Positions 38,057 to 46,062 of a DNA stretch of 64,000 nt are shown one piece after another. Origin of the DNA: Mesorhizobium sp. (GTDB lineage: Bacteria > Pseudomonadota > Alphaproteobacteria > Rhizobiales > Rhizobiaceae); contig NZ_SUHQ01000005.1 of NCBI RefSeq assembly GCF_004962245.1, positions 1-64,000 of the forward strand, read 5' to 3'. Each line of letters opens with the position of its first letter. Position 1 is the stretch's first letter. The notes beneath the pieces were generated by a model. The model was not told the origin of the DNA. It saw only the letters and a program-made list of their open reading frames with translations, and searched no databases. A program made the position numbers and the translations under genes.

Positions 38057-40144
38057 ATGACGGCTGAAGCAGCACGCACCGATATGCAGAGCGTCAGGCA
38101 GGGCGCGGCGATGGCGGCCGTCCGTATCGTCCGCCAGCTCCGTGAAGCTGGCGACTGGCAGCGCGAGATGGACAGCATCCTTGAAACGCTCTGCGGGGCC
38201 ATGGATTGCCAGCGCGGCATCCTGTTTCGGCTGCGCGAGCTGCCCGGCCAGGGCTTTGCCCAGTCTGTCGCGGCCTACTGGATCGACCCCAGATTTGGCG
38301 GCGAGTTGGCATCGCCGACGGTCATCATGCAGTCGGTCGTCAATTCGGACCCGCTGCTGGAACGGTTGGCGGAGGACGAGCGGCAAGGCAAGATCTTCGC
38401 CGGACACACGCGCGACCTCGAAGGCTTTCTGAGAACCGACTTCGAAAAGCAGAACATCAAGTCGTTCCTGTCGGTGTCGGTCTTTGCGCACGGCCATCTG
38501 TGGGGCACGTTGGCGGTCAACGACTGCGTGAACGAGCGTGAATGGACCGATGAGGAAGAGGCGACCCTGCACATCGTGGCACTGGCCATCGGCGACGCCA
38601 TCGAACGATCGCTTTCCGACACCCATGCCAGCGAGGTCATCCGCCGCACCATGCTGCAAGCCTCGCTCGACGCGATCATCGTCATCGACGAGACCGGCTC
38701 GATCATCGAATTCAATCCCGCCGCCGAAAAGATGTTCGGCTACCAGCGCAGCGACATCCTCGGCAAGGACCTGCTCGACACCGTCGTTCCGGAGTATTAT
38801 CGCAAGGGCTATGTGTCCGGTGCTGAATACATGTCGGGCCGCGGCGCGCCGATGGTTGGCCAGCGGCTGGAGACTGTCACCCAGAACGCAGCCGGCGAGG
38901 TCTTTCCGATCGAACTGACGGCGACCGAGATGCGGGTCGCCGACCGCCGCCTGATCTTCGGCTCGATCCGCGACCTGCGCGACAAGCTCCGCGCCGAAGA
39001 GGAGATCGGCCGCCAGCGCGAAAAGCTGCATCAGAACGAGAAGATGGCCGCTATGGGCTCGCTGCTCGCCGGCGTGTCACATGAACTGAACAACCCGCTT
39101 GCGGTGGTCGTCGCCCAATCGACGCTGTTGCATGAATTCGCTTCCGACCCGCAGACCAAGGTGCGCGCCGAAAAGGTGCGCGCCGCCGCCGAGCGTTGCG
39201 GCCGCATCGTCAAGAGCTTCCTCTCGATGGTCCGCCTGCATCCCGCGACGCAGGCCGAGACCGATCTCAACCACGTGGTCCGCGCGGCACTCGAAGTGAC
39301 CGCCTACGGCGCCAGGTCAAGCGGCATCATCATCGACACCGATTTCGCCAGCGGTCCCCTTCTGGCCATGGCCGATGCCGACCATGTGACACAGGTGGCC
39401 GCGAATTTCCTCATCAACAGCCAGCACGCTTTGGCCGGCGTTGCCGGCGACCGGCTGATCAAGGTCCGTACGTTTCGCGGCGACCGCGGCAATCCCGGAT
39501 TCTCGGTCGAGGACAACGGGCCGGGCGTGCCGGAAGCGATACGCTCCCGCATCTTCGAGTCCTACTTCACCACCAAGCCGGTCGGCGTCGGCACCGGCAT
39601 CGGACTGTCGATCTCGAAATCGATCATCGAACGGCACAAGGGCAATGTCTGGTTCGAGGAGGTTCTGCCGAGGGGTGCGCGTTTTGTCGTCCAGTTGCCG
39701 GCGATCGCCGCCGGCGCGGCCGCCGCCGGCGACAGCCCGGCGCGCTCGAGCGGATTGCGTCACGCGCTGATCATCGACGACGAGCCGGATGTTGCCGCTT
39801 CGCTCTCCGATATTCTGGAATTGATGGGCATCAAGTCGCGGATCGTACCAGCCTGGACATCGGCTGCCACGACCTTGACCGGCCACATGCCGCCGGACAT
39901 CGTCTTTTCCGATCTGCGCATGCCCGGCACCAGCGGCATCGCCATCTATAGCGAACTGCTCGCCGAAAAGCCTGATCTGGCGCGGCGCTTCGTGCTGGTC
40001 ACCGGTGATCTGATCGGCGCGAAAGCCGAGATCGAGGCATTGCCCGCGCCACAGCGGCCGCAGATCCTGGAAAAGCCGTTCAGCACGCTGGACGTGCGAG
40101 GCGTGCTCTCGGCCATAGCCGATCAGGCCGCGTTGAATGTCTAG
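38057..40144 (+). CDS. Soluble hybrid histidine kinase (GAF-PAS-HisKA-HATPase-REC)
   Basis: The protein is 695 aa with no membrane segment, so it senses a cytoplasmic signal. A GAF domain covers about residues 30-195, PAS about 205-330 (LDAIIVIDETGSIIEFNPAA), and the phosphoaccepting H342 is in GVSHELNNPL. The ATPase domain has NFLINSQHAL, VEDNGPGVP and GTGIGLSISKS. A C-terminal receiver carries D619 (FSDLRMPG). The receiver suggests a phosphorelay or feedback role, perhaps to the 37250 regulator. The ligand is unknown; GAF and PAS often bind haem, flavin or small metabolites. Confidence 0.9.
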   Translation: MTAEAARTDMQSVRQGAAMAAVRIVRQLREAGDWQREMDSILETLCGAMDCQRGILFRLRELPGQGFAQSVAAYWIDPRFGGELASPTVIMQSVVNSDPLLERLAEDERQGKIFAGHTRDLEGFLRTDFEKQNIKSFLSVSVFAHGHLWGTLAVNDCVNEREWTDEEEATLHIVALAIGDAIERSLSDTHASEVIRRTMLQASLDAIIVIDETGSIIEFNPAAEKMFGYQRSDILGKDLLDTVVPEYYRKGYVSGAEYMSGRGAPMVGQRLETVTQNAAGEVFPIELTATEMRVADRRLIFGSIRDLRDKLRAEEEIGRQREKLHQNEKMAAMGSLLAGVSHELNNPLAVVVAQSTLLHEFASDPQTKVRAEKVRAAAERCGRIVKSFLSMVRLHPATQAETDLNHVVRAALEVTAYGARSSGIIIDTDFASGPLLAMADADHVTQVAANFLINSQHALAGVAGDRLIKVRTFRGDRGNPGFSVEDNGPGVPEAIRSRIFESYFTTKPVGVGTGIGLSISKSIIERHKGNVWFEEVLPRGARFVVQLPAIAAGAAAAGDSPARSSGLRHALIIDDEPDVAASLSDILELMGIKSRIVPAWTSAATTLTGHMPPDIVFSDLRMPGTSGIAIYSELLAEKPDLARRFVLVTGDLIGAKAEIEALPAPQRPQILEKPFSTLDVRGVLSAIADQAALNV

Positions 40145-40195
40145 AGCGTCGAATCGGTGGAAACCGATTTTAGGCAATCCGACGCTAAAGCAAAG
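40141..40195. repeat. Palindromic intergenic repeat
   Basis: AGCGTCG on the left pairs with CGACGCT on the right, and AATCGGT pairs with ACCGATT inside. It overlaps the kinase stop codon and may end its transcript. It appears to be another RIME-like element. Confidence 0.55.
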
Positions 40196-40276
40196 CGCTG
40201 GAGGTCAGAGGAAAAAGGCTCCCGTCCGACATGCGGCGGGAGCCTGACCGAGCGCTGGAGGATACTCGGCAAAGTC

Positions 40277-40687
40277 TCAAAAAACGTTCGGCATATCGGT
40301 CAGCGGTGCGGCATTGGCGATGGTGCGGACCGCGCGAGCCTTGTGAATGCCGGATTGCTCGGCGATGACGCGCAGGCACTCCGCGCTCTCGGCGCCCCAG
40401 GCTTGCCCCTTGCAGACAAAATCGATCTCCGGCATTGGCAGGCGCGCGGTCTTGGTCGTGGTCGGCGCGCCGTCGACGATGTTTGCCGGCGGGTTCAATG
40501 AAACGAAAGCTGGACCAACCGTCGGCGCGAACGCCATGCCGACAAATGCGGCAGCGCCCAGCGCCACGAACAGCGCCATAGGATGGTCGTTTGCACGCCG
40601 GCGCAGTGCCAGCCTCGGCCGCCGGTCGTTGCGCTCAGGTGCCTGCAGGTGGCGGTCGTTGTAGGCAGTCTGGATTTTCGTACACAT
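40277..40687 (-). CDS. Hypothetical single-pass membrane protein
   Basis: The protein is 136 aa with a good ribosome site (GGAGGGAAG) before ATG 40687. A basic cytoplasmic N-terminus of about 36 residues is followed by one hydrophobic helix (MALFVALGAAAFVGMAFAP) and a periplasmic tail with two cysteines (DFVCKGQ, SAECLRV). The tail segment KGQAWGAESAECLRVIAEQSG recalls small rhizobial proteins of unknown role. No catalytic motif is seen. Confidence 0.6.
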   Translation of the reverse strand: MCTKIQTAYNDRHLQAPERNDRRPRLALRRRANDHPMALFVALGAAAFVGMAFAPTVGPAFVSLNPPANIVDGAPTTTKTARLPMPEIDFVCKGQAWGAESAECLRVIAEQSGIHKARAVRTIANAAPLTDMPNVF

Positions 40688-41147
40688 CGCTCTTCCCTCC
40701 GTCGATTTTCTTTTTCTGTTGAAACGAACTTAGTCGCGCTCTGTAACAAACCGTTGATGACGCATGCGCGGACCTGTAACAGGCATGAAACAGGTTGTTT
40801 CGGGCATTTCCGGGCAAAACCGGTCACAAAACCCGCAAGCCGCGCTTTGTCCCTTGCCGACTGCGGCGAGGAAAAGCGAGCCGACTCGCGCATCGGCGCG
40901 CATCGGTAGGTCTTCGAAACCGGGCGGTGCAGGGCGCCTATTTGTCCACCTGGAGAGTGCTGTTCCCACGCAGCCGTCCATGGCTCACGCCGAGATGGGA
41001 CGCCGATGCGAAACCTTGGCTAACACACGGAATTTTCGGAGTTTCTCAGGCCCTGAGCATCTGGACTCCGACCAAAAGTGCCGGGCGATTTTGCGGAAAG
41101 AATAATTCCTATTCCAACAAGCCATTGCATTTAAATGTAAAATATGA
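40688..41147. other. Gap with no gene seen
   Basis: About 460 bp between the divergent 40277 and 41186 genes. TGTAACA is present twice near 40741-40790, and GAAACAGGTTGTTTC forms a short dyad near 40789. The right part is AT-rich and holds the promoter of the Rieske gene. Open frames present lack coding character. Confidence 0.45.
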
Positions 41148-41152
41148 TTTTA

Positions 41153-41168
41153 TTGAATGAGTATTCAA
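41153..41168. promoter_or_regulatory. Candidate BetI-like operator A
   Basis: TTGAAT-GAGT-ATTCAA is a 6-4-6 inverted repeat. The symmetry extends outward to about 11-bp arms (41148-41173) with one mismatch. It ends 17 bp before the Rieske start, so bound repressor would cover the promoter downstream region or the ribosome site. It matches sites B and C. Confidence 0.65.
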
Positions 41169-41185
41169 CAAAATAAGGGCCGCTC

Positions 41186-42388
41186 ATGAACCCGCACTTG
41201 CGTGACGTGGCGATCCCCAACGAATGGGACCGGCGGGGTCTGCCGGGCTGGAGTTATCATTCCGACGCCCTGCTCGAACTCGAGAAGGAATACGTCTTCC
41301 GCAACCACTGGCAGATCGCCGGCCATGTCTCCGACCTGCCGAATGCCGGCGACTATCTGACCATGGATGTGGTCGGCGAGCGGGCGCTGATCGTGCGCGG
41401 CAAGGATGGCGTCGTGCGTGCCTTCAACAACATGTGCCGCCATCGCGGCAGCCGCGTCGTCGCCGACAGCCAGGGCACCTGCAAGAACGCTTTGGTCTGT
41501 CCTTTCCATGGCTGGGTTTACAATCTCGACGGCACGCTTCGCGGCGCCGCCCGTCCACGCTCCTTCCCCGATCTGGATAAGACCGAATTCGGCCTGACGC
41601 CGCTCGATCTCGAGATCTGGATGGGCTTCATCTTCATCCGCTTCCGCAAGGGCGGCCCGCAGCCGTCGGTGGCCGAGCTCTTGAAGCCGATCGAGGCCGA
41701 GATCGCCCACTATGGTGTCGCCGAGATGGTGCCATCCTGGGGTGTCTGGACCCGGAAGAGCCCGGTCAACTGGAAGTCGGTACGCGACGTCGACAATGAA
41801 GGCTACCACGTCGCCATGGCGCATCCCGCATTGCAGGATCTCTACGGCGCGACCTATTTCGACGAGCCGTTCATCAACGGCGTCTCACGCTCCTTCGCCA
41901 CCTACAACCCACATGCCGGTCGGCGCTGGAGCGTCAGGCAGTACGTCAAGATCGCGCCCGAAGCGGCGCATCTGCCGGAGTACCTTCGCAAGGCGTGGAT
42001 CTACTACGGCATCTTCCCGAACAGCGTCCTGTCGGTCATGCCGGAATCCGTGCAGTTCTATCAGGAATTCCCGCTGTCGACCGGCGAGACGCTGTTGCGC
42101 GGCGCCATCTACCGCTATCGCGACGAAACCAGGGAGCAAGCGGCGGCACGCTATCTCTCCTACCGTATCGATCGCGACACCATGAACGAGGACGTGCAGC
42201 TTTCCGTGTGGTCGAACGAATCCATGCTGTCCGAAGCCTTTGAGGGTTTTTATCTCTCGGACCTCGAATATGGCGTACGCACCCATCACGACCATTTGCG
42301 CAAGCAAATCCCCGTGCTCGGGTTAGAGACGGCACCGGAGGAAAGGGACATGTGGGCGTTGAATGACGCGCTAAGGTCGCAAGTGTAA
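41186..42388 (+). CDS. Rieske non-haem iron oxygenase, alpha subunit, quaternary-amine type
   Basis: The protein is 400 aa. The Rieske centre is C84/H86 (CRHRG) and C105/H108 (CPFHGW). The mononuclear iron site has H208 and H213 in the segment DVDNEGYHVAMAHP. E205 stands where most Rieske oxygenases have the bridging Asp. A bridging Glu is, as I recall, the mark of the carnitine oxygenase CntA and relatives acting on quaternary amines such as glycine betaine. It would hydroxylate an N-methyl or adjacent carbon and so cleave the substrate. No reductase gene is in the window, so electrons must come from elsewhere. It is preceded by operator A. Confidence 0.87.
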   Translation: MNPHLRDVAIPNEWDRRGLPGWSYHSDALLELEKEYVFRNHWQIAGHVSDLPNAGDYLTMDVVGERALIVRGKDGVVRAFNNMCRHRGSRVVADSQGTCKNALVCPFHGWVYNLDGTLRGAARPRSFPDLDKTEFGLTPLDLEIWMGFIFIRFRKGGPQPSVAELLKPIEAEIAHYGVAEMVPSWGVWTRKSPVNWKSVRDVDNEGYHVAMAHPALQDLYGATYFDEPFINGVSRSFATYNPHAGRRWSVRQYVKIAPEAAHLPEYLRKAWIYYGIFPNSVLSVMPESVQFYQEFPLSTGETLLRGAIYRYRDETREQAAARYLSYRIDRDTMNEDVQLSVWSNESMLSEAFEGFYLSDLEYGVRTHHDHLRKQIPVLGLETAPEERDMWALNDALRSQV

Positions 42389-42419
42389 GGCGAGGCACCA
42401 AAGCGGCCGATCTCCCCCG

Positions 42420-42482
42420 CGCCCGGTCGAACCAACCCCCTCTGTCGCCTTTGGCGACATCTCCCCCTCAAGGGGGGAGATT
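42420..42482. repeat. Intergenic repeat related to the 55651 element
   Basis: CCCCCTCTGTCGCC, GACATCTCCCCCTC and GGGGGGAGATTG recur in the same order as one arm of the inverted repeat at 55651-55810. The internal hairpins GTCGCC/GGCGAC and ATCTCCCC/GGGGAGAT probably stop transcription between the convergent Rieske and aminotransferase genes. Confidence 0.6.
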
Positions 42483-42487
42483 GACCG

Positions 42488-43906
42488 TCACCCCCGCCAC
42501 ACACCCTCTTTTCGCAAATCATCCATCGTGCGCGAAATGCCCTCGCGCAGAATCGACACCATGTCGTCGATCTGGTCGCGCGTGATGATCAGCGGCGGAG
42601 ACATCACGCACATGTTGATCAGCGGCCGGACCAGCAGGCCAAGCTCATGGCAATGCGCATCGATGCGCTTGCCGACATCCTTGTCTAGCTGCAGCGGATC
42701 CTTGCTCTCGCGATCGGCGACGCATTCGACGCAGCCCATCAGCCCCAGCCCGCGCACCTCGCCGACCAGCGCCAGTTCTTCGAGCGTCTTCAGTTGCGCC
42801 TGGAAATAGGGCGCGACGTCGCGCGTGTGGGCGAGCACGCTTTCTTCCAGGATATCGAGGTTCTTCAGTGCCACCGCGCAGCCGACCGGATGGCTGGTGT
42901 AGGTCAGCCCATGGCCGAACATGGCGTCCGGGTGGTTCGAACGGCGCAGGTCCTCGAGCAACCGCTCCGAGATGATGACGCCGCCAAGCGGGAAATAGCC
43001 TGACGTGACGCCCTTGGCGAAGGTGATCATATCAGGGTCGATGCCGAACATATCGCCGGAAGCAAAGACATGGCCGAGCCGGCCGAAGGCGATCACCACC
43101 TCGTCGGAAATATAGAGGATGTCGTTGTCGCGGCAGATCTCGCGTATCCGCTTGAGATAGCCGTCCGGGGGCACGAGGACGCCTCCCGATGCCTGCACCG
43201 GCTCGCCGACGAAAGCGCCGATCCTATCGGCGCCGACGCGGGCGACCGTGTCGCGGAATTCACCGACCAGGGCATCGGTGAAGGCGGCAATACTCGTGCC
43301 TTTCGGGCGGCGGAACGGATCGGGCGACGACAGCTTGACCACCAGATCGTCGGCGCCGTCCATCCAGTCGCGATCCCGCGGACGCCCGTTGAGCGAGGCC
43401 GACAGATAGGTCGAGCCATGATAGGCGCCGCCCCTGCTCACAATCAGCTTCTTCTCCGGACGGCCGCGCACATTGTTGTGGAACTGCATGAAGCGCAGCG
43501 CCGTCTCCACGGCCGAGGAGCCACCCGTGGTGAAGAAGACATGGCTGAGATCACCAGGCGCATGGCCGGCGATGCGCATGGCGAGTTCCGCGGATGGCGC
43601 GTTCATCGTATACCACGGCGTGTTGTAGGACAGCGCCATCGACTGGTCATACATCACCCGCGCCAGCTCCTCGCGGCGGTGGCCGATATTGATGCACCAC
43701 ATACCGGCCGGCCCGTCGATCAGCCTTTTGCCGGCGCCGTCCGTGATGTAGATGCCATCGCCTTCGCCGATCAGGGTGCGCGCCTCGTTGCCGACCGAGC
43801 CGGCGAACGGCCAGGGCTGGACGAGGTGGCGCTTGGCAAGCTCGACCGCATCGGCGTTGTCAGCCCCAGCCGTTTCAGTCGCCCTCAAATCTCTTGCAGC
43901 CGCCAT
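42488..43906 (-). CDS. Class III (omega) aminotransferase
   Basis: The protein is 472 aa from ATG 43906, with GCGAGGCG upstream; a frame from 43948 would add 14 residues. PLP fold type I is shown by FFTTGGSSAVETALRF, GAYHGSTYLSASLNG, ISDEVVIAFGRLG and the Schiff-base lysine in ITFAKGVTSGYFPLGG. It moves amino groups between an omega-amine (or polyamine, beta-alanine type) and pyruvate or another keto acid. Its promoter faces operator B, so it is likely co-regulated with the transporter on the other side. Confidence 0.88.
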   Translation of the reverse strand: MAAARDLRATETAGADNADAVELAKRHLVQPWPFAGSVGNEARTLIGEGDGIYITDGAGKRLIDGPAGMWCINIGHRREELARVMYDQSMALSYNTPWYTMNAPSAELAMRIAGHAPGDLSHVFFTTGGSSAVETALRFMQFHNNVRGRPEKKLIVSRGGAYHGSTYLSASLNGRPRDRDWMDGADDLVVKLSSPDPFRRPKGTSIAAFTDALVGEFRDTVARVGADRIGAFVGEPVQASGGVLVPPDGYLKRIREICRDNDILYISDEVVIAFGRLGHVFASGDMFGIDPDMITFAKGVTSGYFPLGGVIISERLLEDLRRSNHPDAMFGHGLTYTSHPVGCAVALKNLDILEESVLAHTRDVAPYFQAQLKTLEELALVGEVRGLGLMGCVECVADRESKDPLQLDKDVGKRIDAHCHELGLLVRPLINMCVMSPPLIITRDQIDDMVSILREGISRTMDDLRKEGVWRG

Positions 43907-43993
43907 CGTCGCCTCGCATCGTTTCGTCGCAAATTTCATCGGACACAAAGCTCGGCGCCAAACACCGGAAAAATCGGCTTTCTTCGCATTATT

Positions 43994-44009
43994 TTGAATG
44001 TCCGTTCAA
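43994..44009. promoter_or_regulatory. Candidate BetI-like operator B
   Basis: TTGAAT-GTCC-GTTCAA, again 6-4-6. It lies 88 bp upstream of the aminotransferase start and about 300 bp upstream of the transporter start, in their shared control region. It resembles E. coli BetI boxes as I recall them. Confidence 0.65.
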
Positions 44010-44081
44010 TCAGTATTGCAGAAATAGCGCTTGATTTCAATCCGCGGATGCGCGCATGATGAAAGAAAGCTGGCAAGCTCG

Positions 44082-44207
44082 GAGAGCGATCGGCAAAGCA
44101 TCATCGGCTTTGCGCTCGATCGTGCTCCAGGCATGAAATTGGGAACAAGCGCCGGCACTGGAGCGACGTGCGTCCAATTGGACGCACAAAGTGCGCTCTG
44201 GCACTTT
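44082..44207 (+). ncRNA. Structured leader upstream of the amine importer
   Basis: The gap 43949-44309 holds three strong foldable elements in 126 bp. First, 44082-44127: GAG, CGATCG and GCAAAGC pair with GCTTTGC, CGATCG and CTC, about 16 bp around a 7-nt loop. Second, 44168-44187: GTGCGTCCAATTGGACGCAC, a perfect 20-bp palindrome. Third, 44188-44207: AAAGTGC and GCACTTT around a 6-nt loop. The second and third abut. They could be a cis-acting RNA or protein sites; I do not match them to a known riboswitch. Transcript start is not known. Confidence 0.45.
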
Positions 44208-44309
44208 GAATCTACGCATCGTGCTTTTCGGGCCGATGCGCTAGCCAATGGGACGCCGCATGGCAGGACAATCCGCGCCAGCAACCGAGATCACGCCCGG
44301 GGCCCTGCA

Positions 44310-45227
44310 ATGACGGCGGCTGCGGAAGGGTCGCCCGCGTTCGGCATGACGCGGGCCAGGCGAAACGCCCTTCTGCAGTCCGAACCCGTCCAGGGCTTTG
44401 CCCTGATCAGCCCGACCTTTCTCTACGCGCTCATACTTCTGGTCCTGCCGATCCTGGTGGTCGTCGCGCATTCCTTCTGGACGCAGAATTACCTCACCAT
44501 CGATCGCACCTTCACGTTGGAAAACTACCGCGCCGCGCTGACCGAGCCGATCTACCGCGACCTGCTCTGGCGCTCGCTCTACATCTCGCTGATGGTGAGC
44601 TTCTTCACCGTGGTCCTCGCCTACCCGATCGCCTACTTCATTTCGTTCCATGGCGGCCGCCACAAGAGCCTGTGGCTGTTCCTGATCACCATCCCGTTCT
44701 GGACCAGCTACCTGCTGCGCGTCATGTCGTGGAAGGTCATCCTCGGCTACAATGGCGTGCTCAATTCCGGCCTGATGGGCCTTGGCGTCATCGACGAGCC
44801 GTCGACGGCGCTGCTTTACAATTCGAGCGCCGTCATCATCACGCTGACTCATGCCTGGGCGGCCTTCGCCGTCCTGCCAATCTTCGTGTCGCTGGAAAAG
44901 GTCGACCGCACGCTGGTCGAGGCGGCCACGGACCTCGGCGACGGTCCCATCCGTTCCTTCCTGCGCGTGACGCTGCCGCTGTCGGCGCCCGGCATAATCT
45001 CGGCGGCGCTGATCGTCATGATCCCGACGGTCGGCGACTATGTCACGCCGAAACTTGTCGGCGGCAAGGACGGCGTCATGATCGCCAACGCCATCCAGGC
45101 ACAGTTCGGCAAGGCCTCGAACTGGCCGCTGGGCGCAGCGCTTTCCGTCACCACCATGCTGATCGTGACGCTGATGGCGGGCGCGACCGTGGTGATCATC
45201 CGCGCTGCCCAGAGGCTGGCGCGATGA
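44310..45227 (+). CDS. ABC transporter permease, PotB type
   Basis: The protein is 305 aa if started at ATG 44310; ATG 44346 is an alternative, as both ribosome sites are weak. Six membrane helices are evident. The EAA loop VEAATDLGDGPIRSFLRVTLP and GDYVTPKLVGGKDGVMIANAI are hallmarks of polyamine/opine-type (PotB) permeases. It pairs with the 45238 permease. Ligands in this family include putrescine, spermidine and various cationic or quaternary compounds. Confidence 0.86.
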   Translation: MTAAAEGSPAFGMTRARRNALLQSEPVQGFALISPTFLYALILLVLPILVVVAHSFWTQNYLTIDRTFTLENYRAALTEPIYRDLLWRSLYISLMVSFFTVVLAYPIAYFISFHGGRHKSLWLFLITIPFWTSYLLRVMSWKVILGYNGVLNSGLMGLGVIDEPSTALLYNSSAVIITLTHAWAAFAVLPIFVSLEKVDRTLVEAATDLGDGPIRSFLRVTLPLSAPGIISAALIVMIPTVGDYVTPKLVGGKDGVMIANAIQAQFGKASNWPLGAALSVTTMLIVTLMAGATVVIIRAAQRLAR

Positions 45228-45240
45228 GGCTGACGCGATG
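45213..45240 (+). repeat. 14-bp tandem duplication at the PotB/PotC junction
   Basis: AGGCTGGCGCGATG is followed directly by AGGCTGACGCGATG. The first copy supplies the PotB stop (TGA across 45225-45227) and the second the PotC start ATG (45238). An ancestral ATGA overlap has thus been split by duplication, as also happened at 14374-14405. Confidence 0.75.
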
Positions 45241-46062
45241 ACGACGATGCGGCGCTTCCTGGCCAGCGGCTGGCTGTCGGCCTATGCGTTCCTCTATATC
45301 GTGTTCCTCTATTTGCCGGTCATCTTCCTGCCGATCTTTTCGGTCAACACCGCCGCGACGCCGAAATTCCCGCTCTCCGGCTTTACGCTCAAATGGTACG
45401 AGGACCTGCCGCGCACGCCGGCACTGCTTGACGCCACCTGGAACAGTCTGGTCGTCGGCGTGGCGGCGTCCATCCTGTCCACCGTGCTTGGCATCCTCGC
45501 CGCCCGCTCGATCACCCGCTACCGTTACCCCGGTCGCCGCGCCATCAACGGCCTGATCATGGCGCCGCTGGTCCTGCCCGAAATCATCGTCGCCATCTCC
45601 CTGCTTTTGGTGATACTGCAACTGGGTTTGAGCCTGTCGCTGCTCACCATAGTGCTCGGCCATGTCCTGATCTGCATTCCCTATTCGATCACAGTGCTGA
45701 CCGCCGGCTTCGAGGGCTTCGACCGCAGCCTGGAGGAGGCCTCCGCCGATCTCGGCGAGAGCGCCTTCGGCACTTTTCGGCGGGTCACGCTGCCGATGGT
45801 GGCGCCGGCGATCATTTCCAGCCTGCTCGTATGCTTCACCATTTCGCTCGATGAGTTCATCATCGCCTTCTTCCTGACCGGCACCGACGCGACGCTGCCG
45901 ATCTACATCTGGGGCCAATTGCGCTTTGCGTCGAAGCTGCCCGGCGTGCTGGCGCTGGGCACGCTCTTGCTGGTTGCCTCTTTCCTGCTGTTGACCATCG
46001 CCGAAATCCTGCGCCGCCGCGCGGCCAGACGCACCCAGAACGAGGGAGGCCTCCATGCCTGA
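45238..46062 (+). CDS. ABC transporter permease, PotC type
   Basis: The protein is 274 aa with six helices and the EAA loop EEASADLGESAFGTFRRVTLP. TISLDEFIIAFFLTGTDATLPIYIW is highly typical of PotC. Its 3' end overlaps the ATPase gene by 8 bp. It completes the importer channel with the 44310 product. Confidence 0.88.
   Translation: MTTMRRFLASGWLSAYAFLYIVFLYLPVIFLPIFSVNTAATPKFPLSGFTLKWYEDLPRTPALLDATWNSLVVGVAASILSTVLGILAARSITRYRYPGRRAINGLIMAPLVLPEIIVAISLLLVILQLGLSLSLLTIVLGHVLICIPYSITVLTAGFEGFDRSLEEASADLGESAFGTFRRVTLPMVAPAIISSLLVCFTISLDEFIIAFFLTGTDATLPIYIWGQLRFASKLPGVLALGTLLLVASFLLLTIAEILRRRAARRTQNEGGLHA

Noticed and set aside
42420..42482. CRISPR-like repeat
   Set aside because: It is a single copy with internal hairpins and no regularly spaced repeats. 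No CRISPR array or cas gene was seen in the window.
44082..44207. Known riboswitch class (glycine, SAM-II, polyamine-type leader)
   Set aside because: I could not match the core sequence signatures I remember for these classes, so I list it only as an unassigned structured leader.
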